A stretch of DNA of 64,000 nt, from assembly GCF_000737535.1 (NCBI RefSeq), contig NZ_CP006269.1, forward strand, positions 1,798,001 to 1,862,000. The letters run 5' to 3'. This stretch comes from Synechococcus sp. KORDI-100. GTDB lineage: Bacteria; Cyanobacteriota; Cyanobacteriia; PCC-6307; Cyanobiaceae. A program made the translations under genes and the position numbers. The notes beneath the pieces are model-generated. The model ran no database searches. It saw only the letters and a list, made by a program, of their open reading frames with translations, and was not told where the DNA came from. Position 1 is the first letter of the stretch. Every line of letters begins with the position of its first letter. Below are positions 60,701-64,000 of the stretch, piece by piece.

Positions 60701-62044
60701 ATGCCGCGCGCCTCGATCCAGACCGCCCGTCCCGCCTTGCGGCGGCTGCCCACCCGCCCCAGTCGCGTGGTACAGGCAGTGCTGCAGCAGCTCTTACCGC
60801 TGGTGTTCCTTGGTCAGCGGCTGCAGCTGCAGAACAGCACAGCAGCGCAACGGCTGGTAGCGGAGTTTCTTGCACAGCAGAACGGCGAACGCAATCTGCT
60901 GATTGCCTTTCGCCATCCCAGTCCTCGCGATCCACTGGTGCTCGCCGATCTGTTCTGGAGTTGCGTTCCCCGGATGGCCGGACGGCTTGGTCATCCCTTG
61001 CCACGCAGGGTGTCGCTTCGGTTTCTTTACGACCGTGGAATCCCCCTGTGGGCAGGACCGGTGATCGGCTGGTTACTGCAGCGCAGCGGCGGCATCGCCA
61101 TCCACCGAGGTCGATTGGACCGACCGGCCCTGAACCAGGCACGGGAAGCCCTGGCGCAGGGACGCCAGGCCCTGGTGGTTGCACCGGAAGGAGCCACCAA
61201 CAACCTCTCTGGGGAGATGGCGCCCCTGGAACCGGGTGTGGCCCAGCTCGCCTTCTGGGCCGCTGAGGACATGGCCAGGAACCAGGACCCGCGATCGCTG
61301 CATGTCATCCCCGTGGGGATTCGTTACAGCTGGCGACGTCCGAATTGGACGGTTCTCGATGCCCGGCTCCAAGCGCTCGAGCAGCACCTCGGGGTTCAGG
61401 CCGTCGTCCCGGAGGATCGCCGCGAACGGCTCCTCTGCATCGGCGCAGCGTTGATCACGGCGCTTGAACAGCTTGAACGCCTCAAGGCCAATCCCGAACA
61501 ACCTCTGGCCGATCGAATTGAGAACTACCGCCTGCATGGCTTGCAGAAGGCAGAAAGTCACTTCGGCCTTCGTGCCAGTGGCACACTTCAGGAACGCTGC
61601 CGCCGGATCGAGCAGGCGGCCTGGGATCGGATCTATCGCGAGAATCTCGAGCAGTTGCCGCCCCTCGAACGCAGCCTGGTGGACTGGGAAGCTCGCGAGG
61701 CCGATCTTCAGCTCACTCGCATGCGGCTGGTGGAGCATTTCACCAGCGTGAGCGGTCACTACATCACCGATCAGCCGGAGTTCGATCGCTTCGCCGAGAT
61801 GGTGCAGCTCGTGGAGGAGGCCATCGGCTGGATCGAAGACAGGCCCTGGAGCGGATCACCCTGCTTCGGTCCCCAACGGGTGGAGCTCAGTGTCGGCGAA
61901 GCGATCCCCGTCGATCAACGCCGCGATGACTACCGGCGCGATCGTCGCCGGGCTGTTCAGACACTCATGTCGGAACTGGACGCTGAACTGGAACGTCTGA
62001 TGCGCTCCACTGGCACGACTCCAGAGATCGGGGAGCCACCCTGA
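60701..62044 (+). CDS. PlsC-type acyltransferase family protein
   Basis: 447 residues. The acyltransferase motifs are ERNLLIAFRHPSPRDPLVLA (HxxxxD) near residue 72, GGIAIHRGRLDRP and VAPEGATNNLSGE, the counterpart of the FPEG motif. The following 250 residues are helical and unusual in length compared with normal 1-acylglycerol-3-phosphate acyltransferases. It probably acts in membrane lipid synthesis; the substrate is not certain. Confidence 0.8.
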   Translation: MPRASIQTARPALRRLPTRPSRVVQAVLQQLLPLVFLGQRLQLQNSTAAQRLVAEFLAQQNGERNLLIAFRHPSPRDPLVLADLFWSCVPRMAGRLGHPLPRRVSLRFLYDRGIPLWAGPVIGWLLQRSGGIAIHRGRLDRPALNQAREALAQGRQALVVAPEGATNNLSGEMAPLEPGVAQLAFWAAEDMARNQDPRSLHVIPVGIRYSWRRPNWTVLDARLQALEQHLGVQAVVPEDRRERLLCIGAALITALEQLERLKANPEQPLADRIENYRLHGLQKAESHFGLRASGTLQERCRRIEQAAWDRIYRENLEQLPPLERSLVDWEAREADLQLTRMRLVEHFTSVSGHYITDQPEFDRFAEMVQLVEEAIGWIEDRPWSGSPCFGPQRVELSVGEAIPVDQRRDDYRRDRRRAVQTLMSELDAELERLMRSTGTTPEIGEPP

Positions 62045-62651
62045 GCGCCTGATCGTCGGATTGCAGACAATTCAAGAGAGAGACGCCTTGCACGGCAAAG
62101 ACCAATGTGTTGACCGGACATCAACAGCTGAAAAGACAGGTGCTCTTGCTGTCACCCCGACGCAAGATCTGTCTTGGAGACGGGTTTGAACAAACGATGC
62201 AGTGGTGTTGGGTGGGCTCTCATCTACGGCAGATGAGCTTGATCCAACCAGAACAAGCGACTTCCCATGCAACGCGAGACCCTTTGCAGTTGTCTCATTG
62301 GCGATCTCAGGACAACCCAATTCAGCCAGACAGATGCCGGATGCTCAGGACCCTCGCGATCAACGGGTGACAACAACGCTTCGAGCGGGGCACGAGCACT
62401 GCTCAGCGCCATTGAGGCGTGTTGTTTCACCGAGGTTGCCTGAGGAAAAACCTTTCAGCGAAAGGCATGCCGGAAACGTTCACAGTATCAATACTTGAAT
62501 TAAGACTTCTCCAGTAGAACTGAAAATTTTGCATAAAACGGCTTACCTCACAATCCCGAAAGCGCGGCGTTGTATACAGAAAATTCAAGTCAACAAGCAC
62601 AATAATCGATCTGATTACGTAACCCATCAAGACCCGTTTCAAGAGCTAACC
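62045..62651. other. Intergenic region of about 600 bp without a convincing gene
   Basis: Several overlapping short frames on both strands, none with a domain, signal peptide or protein-like pattern. No tRNA fold or terminator of the recurrent type was found. Confidence 0.5.
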
Positions 62652-62777
62652 ATGAAAAACAGCTCCATCACGACAGACCAGTTGATCTGGGGAGCATTGC
62701 TGATGGGATGGATCTTTGGCGTCGCAACGATGCTGCTACTTGGTTACAACCCAGACAACTGCTTCGTAGGCATGTGA
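62652..62777 (+). CDS. Small single-span membrane protein (41 residues)
   Basis: Starts MKNSSITTDQLIWGALLMGW, with one long hydrophobic helix (LIWGALLMGWIFGVATMLLLG) and a short end NPDNCFVGM. ATG at 62652 with AAGAGC in front. Confidence 0.55.
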   Translation: MKNSSITTDQLIWGALLMGWIFGVATMLLLGYNPDNCFVGM

Positions 62778-62918
62778 TGAGTCAGCCAACTGTGGGCTCC
62801 CTCCACAACTGCTAGACGAGGCTTGCCCAGACAGCTGGATTCATCAGCACTTCGCCGAGGGCATCACTGAGCAGCATCCCTTCTTGGTGAAGAAGCAACC
62901 CATTCAACGTCTTTGCTC

Positions 62919-63170
62919 ATGAACGTGAACAACCACATCGAGTTGAAACTCGAGCTACCCAAAGAAAACTGGGATACGGTGCTTCGGGCTCTTCAGGCTG
63001 CTCGGAAAGCGACAAACGACGAGGCTGAACAGCATCAGCTGGATAGGGCACATCAGTTGATTGATAACGCACTGAACGATTCGTCAACACAACAGCTGCT
63101 CAAATCGCCGATTGAGGTGCAGTCAAAGATTCCAATCCAGGTAAAGGTTGTGACAGGCGACTGGACATAA
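62919..63170 (+). CDS. Small hypothetical protein
   Basis: 83 residues from the ATG at 62919 (also ATG at 62913). Amphipathic: HIELKLELPKENWDTVLRAL, DEAEQHQLDRAHQLIDNAL, ending KIPIQVKVVTGDWT. No family recognised. Confidence 0.5.
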   Translation: MNVNNHIELKLELPKENWDTVLRALQAARKATNDEAEQHQLDRAHQLIDNALNDSSTQQLLKSPIEVQSKIPIQVKVVTGDWT

Positions 63171-63409
63171 GGCTGCAATCTAAGCCAAGGCTGGCTCAGA
63201 GAAAAAGCGCAAAAAGCTCAACTCTCACGCAATCGACTTGATTCCCGCGCCGATGCCTTCAAGGCAATTCAGCGGTACTCTTGAGTGGCCAAGATCTGCG
63301 GAGCAAAGACTGTCATGGTTGCTGCCGCTAGTCTTAAGTTGTTGATGACCTCAAACGGTCCGCTTCAGAGACGCTGTTTGTCACCACGCAACATCAACCA
63401 CCATCCAGC

Positions 63410-63652
63410 ATGACTGACAAGAAAAAACTGACTCCGGATAGACTGATGCAAGCCAAAGCTTTTCTGGATAATGGCGTGATATCGAAAGATCAATTTATCG
63501 AAATGACCCATGGACAATCTGACTATGAGACAAATGATGATTCACAACAATTGCTTAAAATAATTGACAAGATCGACTCGATCGAGCAGCACTTACTGAA
63601 ACTTGAATCCCTGATTTCAAAGCTCGACGAGAAAGTCAGCAACCAACGGTAG
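63410..63652 (+). CDS. Small helical hypothetical protein
   Basis: 80 residues. An SHOCT-like first part (RLMQAKAFLDNGVISKDQFI) and a C-terminal coiled coil (DKIDSIEQHLLKLESLISKL). It could be an adaptor-type oligomerising protein. No neighbour gives a clue. Confidence 0.5.
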   Translation: MTDKKKLTPDRLMQAKAFLDNGVISKDQFIEMTHGQSDYETNDDSQQLLKIIDKIDSIEQHLLKLESLISKLDEKVSNQR

Positions 63653-63827
63653 ACGCTTCAACAAGCCAAGACTGATGCCGCAATATTTCTCCCATAAGAT
63701 CAATGCCTTGAGTCTCTAATCTCAATGAGGGTACTGCCAGAAGAAGATGTTCTGATCAGGGAAGACATTAGATCAATGAAAACCCAGACAGGTCCATCCA
63801 CGAAACCATACTACTCAAAAATGAAGG

Positions 63828-64000
63828 CTAAGAATCAGTATTATTAATCAACTCAATTGCCTCTTGGATAATCACTTTTTTGTTCCTGTCGAATAAATCC
63901 TGAACATAATTAGCAGCTGCCGCTGAACTTGCGAAAGGGAGAAACAGGTCAAGATCAGGGCTATATGCAAAACATGCATCAACCACTCTATAGTCGTTTT
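63828..64000 (-). CDS. C-terminal part of a hypothetical protein, runs off the right edge
   Basis: 57 codons are visible: DYRVVDACFAYSPDLDLFLP, SAAAANYVQDLFDRNKKVII and a stop at 63828. No family can be named from this part. Confidence 0.5.
   Translation of the reverse strand, partial: NDYRVVDACFAYSPDLDLFLPFASSAAAANYVQDLFDRNKKVIIQEAIELINNTDS

Noticed and set aside
60582-61184. N-terminal extension of the DUF2939 gene
   Set aside because: This part is antisense to the acyltransferase gene and has low-complexity Pro/Arg/Gly composition; the membrane helix after the ATG at 60581 marks the true start.

Overview
The window looks like chromosome of a marine picocyanobacterium, most likely Synechococcus or a prochlorosin-producing Prochlorococcus. 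The signs are a ProcM-type lanthipeptide synthetase with Nif11-leader precursor peptides, a high-light-inducible protein, a fibrillin-like protein, a CyRepA1-type replication protein, and many small DUF genes that I know from marine cyanobacteria (DUF3764, DUF2939, DUF427). No rRNA, tRNA or CRISPR array was recognised.

Layout. 1-3336: the N-terminal half of a class II lanthipeptide synthetase leaves the left edge, next to a small precursor gene and a methyltransferase. 3606-17021: an integrated element of about 13.4 kb splits the housekeeping gene yraN. The two yraN halves join in frame at a shared AGCGC. The element carries a serine recombinase at each end, a two-gene nuclease-like/zinc-ribbon module, a small-terminase-like protein, a CyRepA1-like primase-helicase and two His-rich paralogues, so it resembles a phage satellite. 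17119-35015: mostly core genes, namely sodC, rlmH, a 2OG oxygenase, an RTX protein, umuDC behind a LexA box, the ligase-associated repair set (exonuclease, ATP-dependent ligase, DEXH helicase), a YdcF protein and an alpha-amylase. 35016-38867: a small-gene island (cupin, EF-hand-like, TPR and unknown proteins) that ends in a duplicated helicase 3' end. 39055-52324: core genes including a cyclic-nucleotide-domain/methylglyoxal-synthase fusion, chrA, a Hlip operon, fibrillin, a peroxiredoxin-like protein, Nudix and an ABC ATPase. 52180-57751: a second island, bounded by a perfect 55-bp direct repeat inside the ABC ATPase gene. It holds two tandem copies of a lanthipeptide-precursor plus TPR module, a TM2 protein and a metzincin. 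57911-64000: DUF3764, a SulP remnant, a metal ABC permease, DUF2939, an acyltransferase and small genes.

How it fits together. The three precursor peptides, 50 kb apart, share a leader type and an upstream motif, TGTGCC-N5-GAACATCA, at the same distance from the start codon, so they are probably co-regulated and served in trans by the synthetase at the left edge. The accessory regions share a near-identical terminator hairpin. Both small-gene islands lie directly behind a core gene whose 3' end is found a second time at the far island boundary, which suggests a common insertion mode that replaces the gene's tail.
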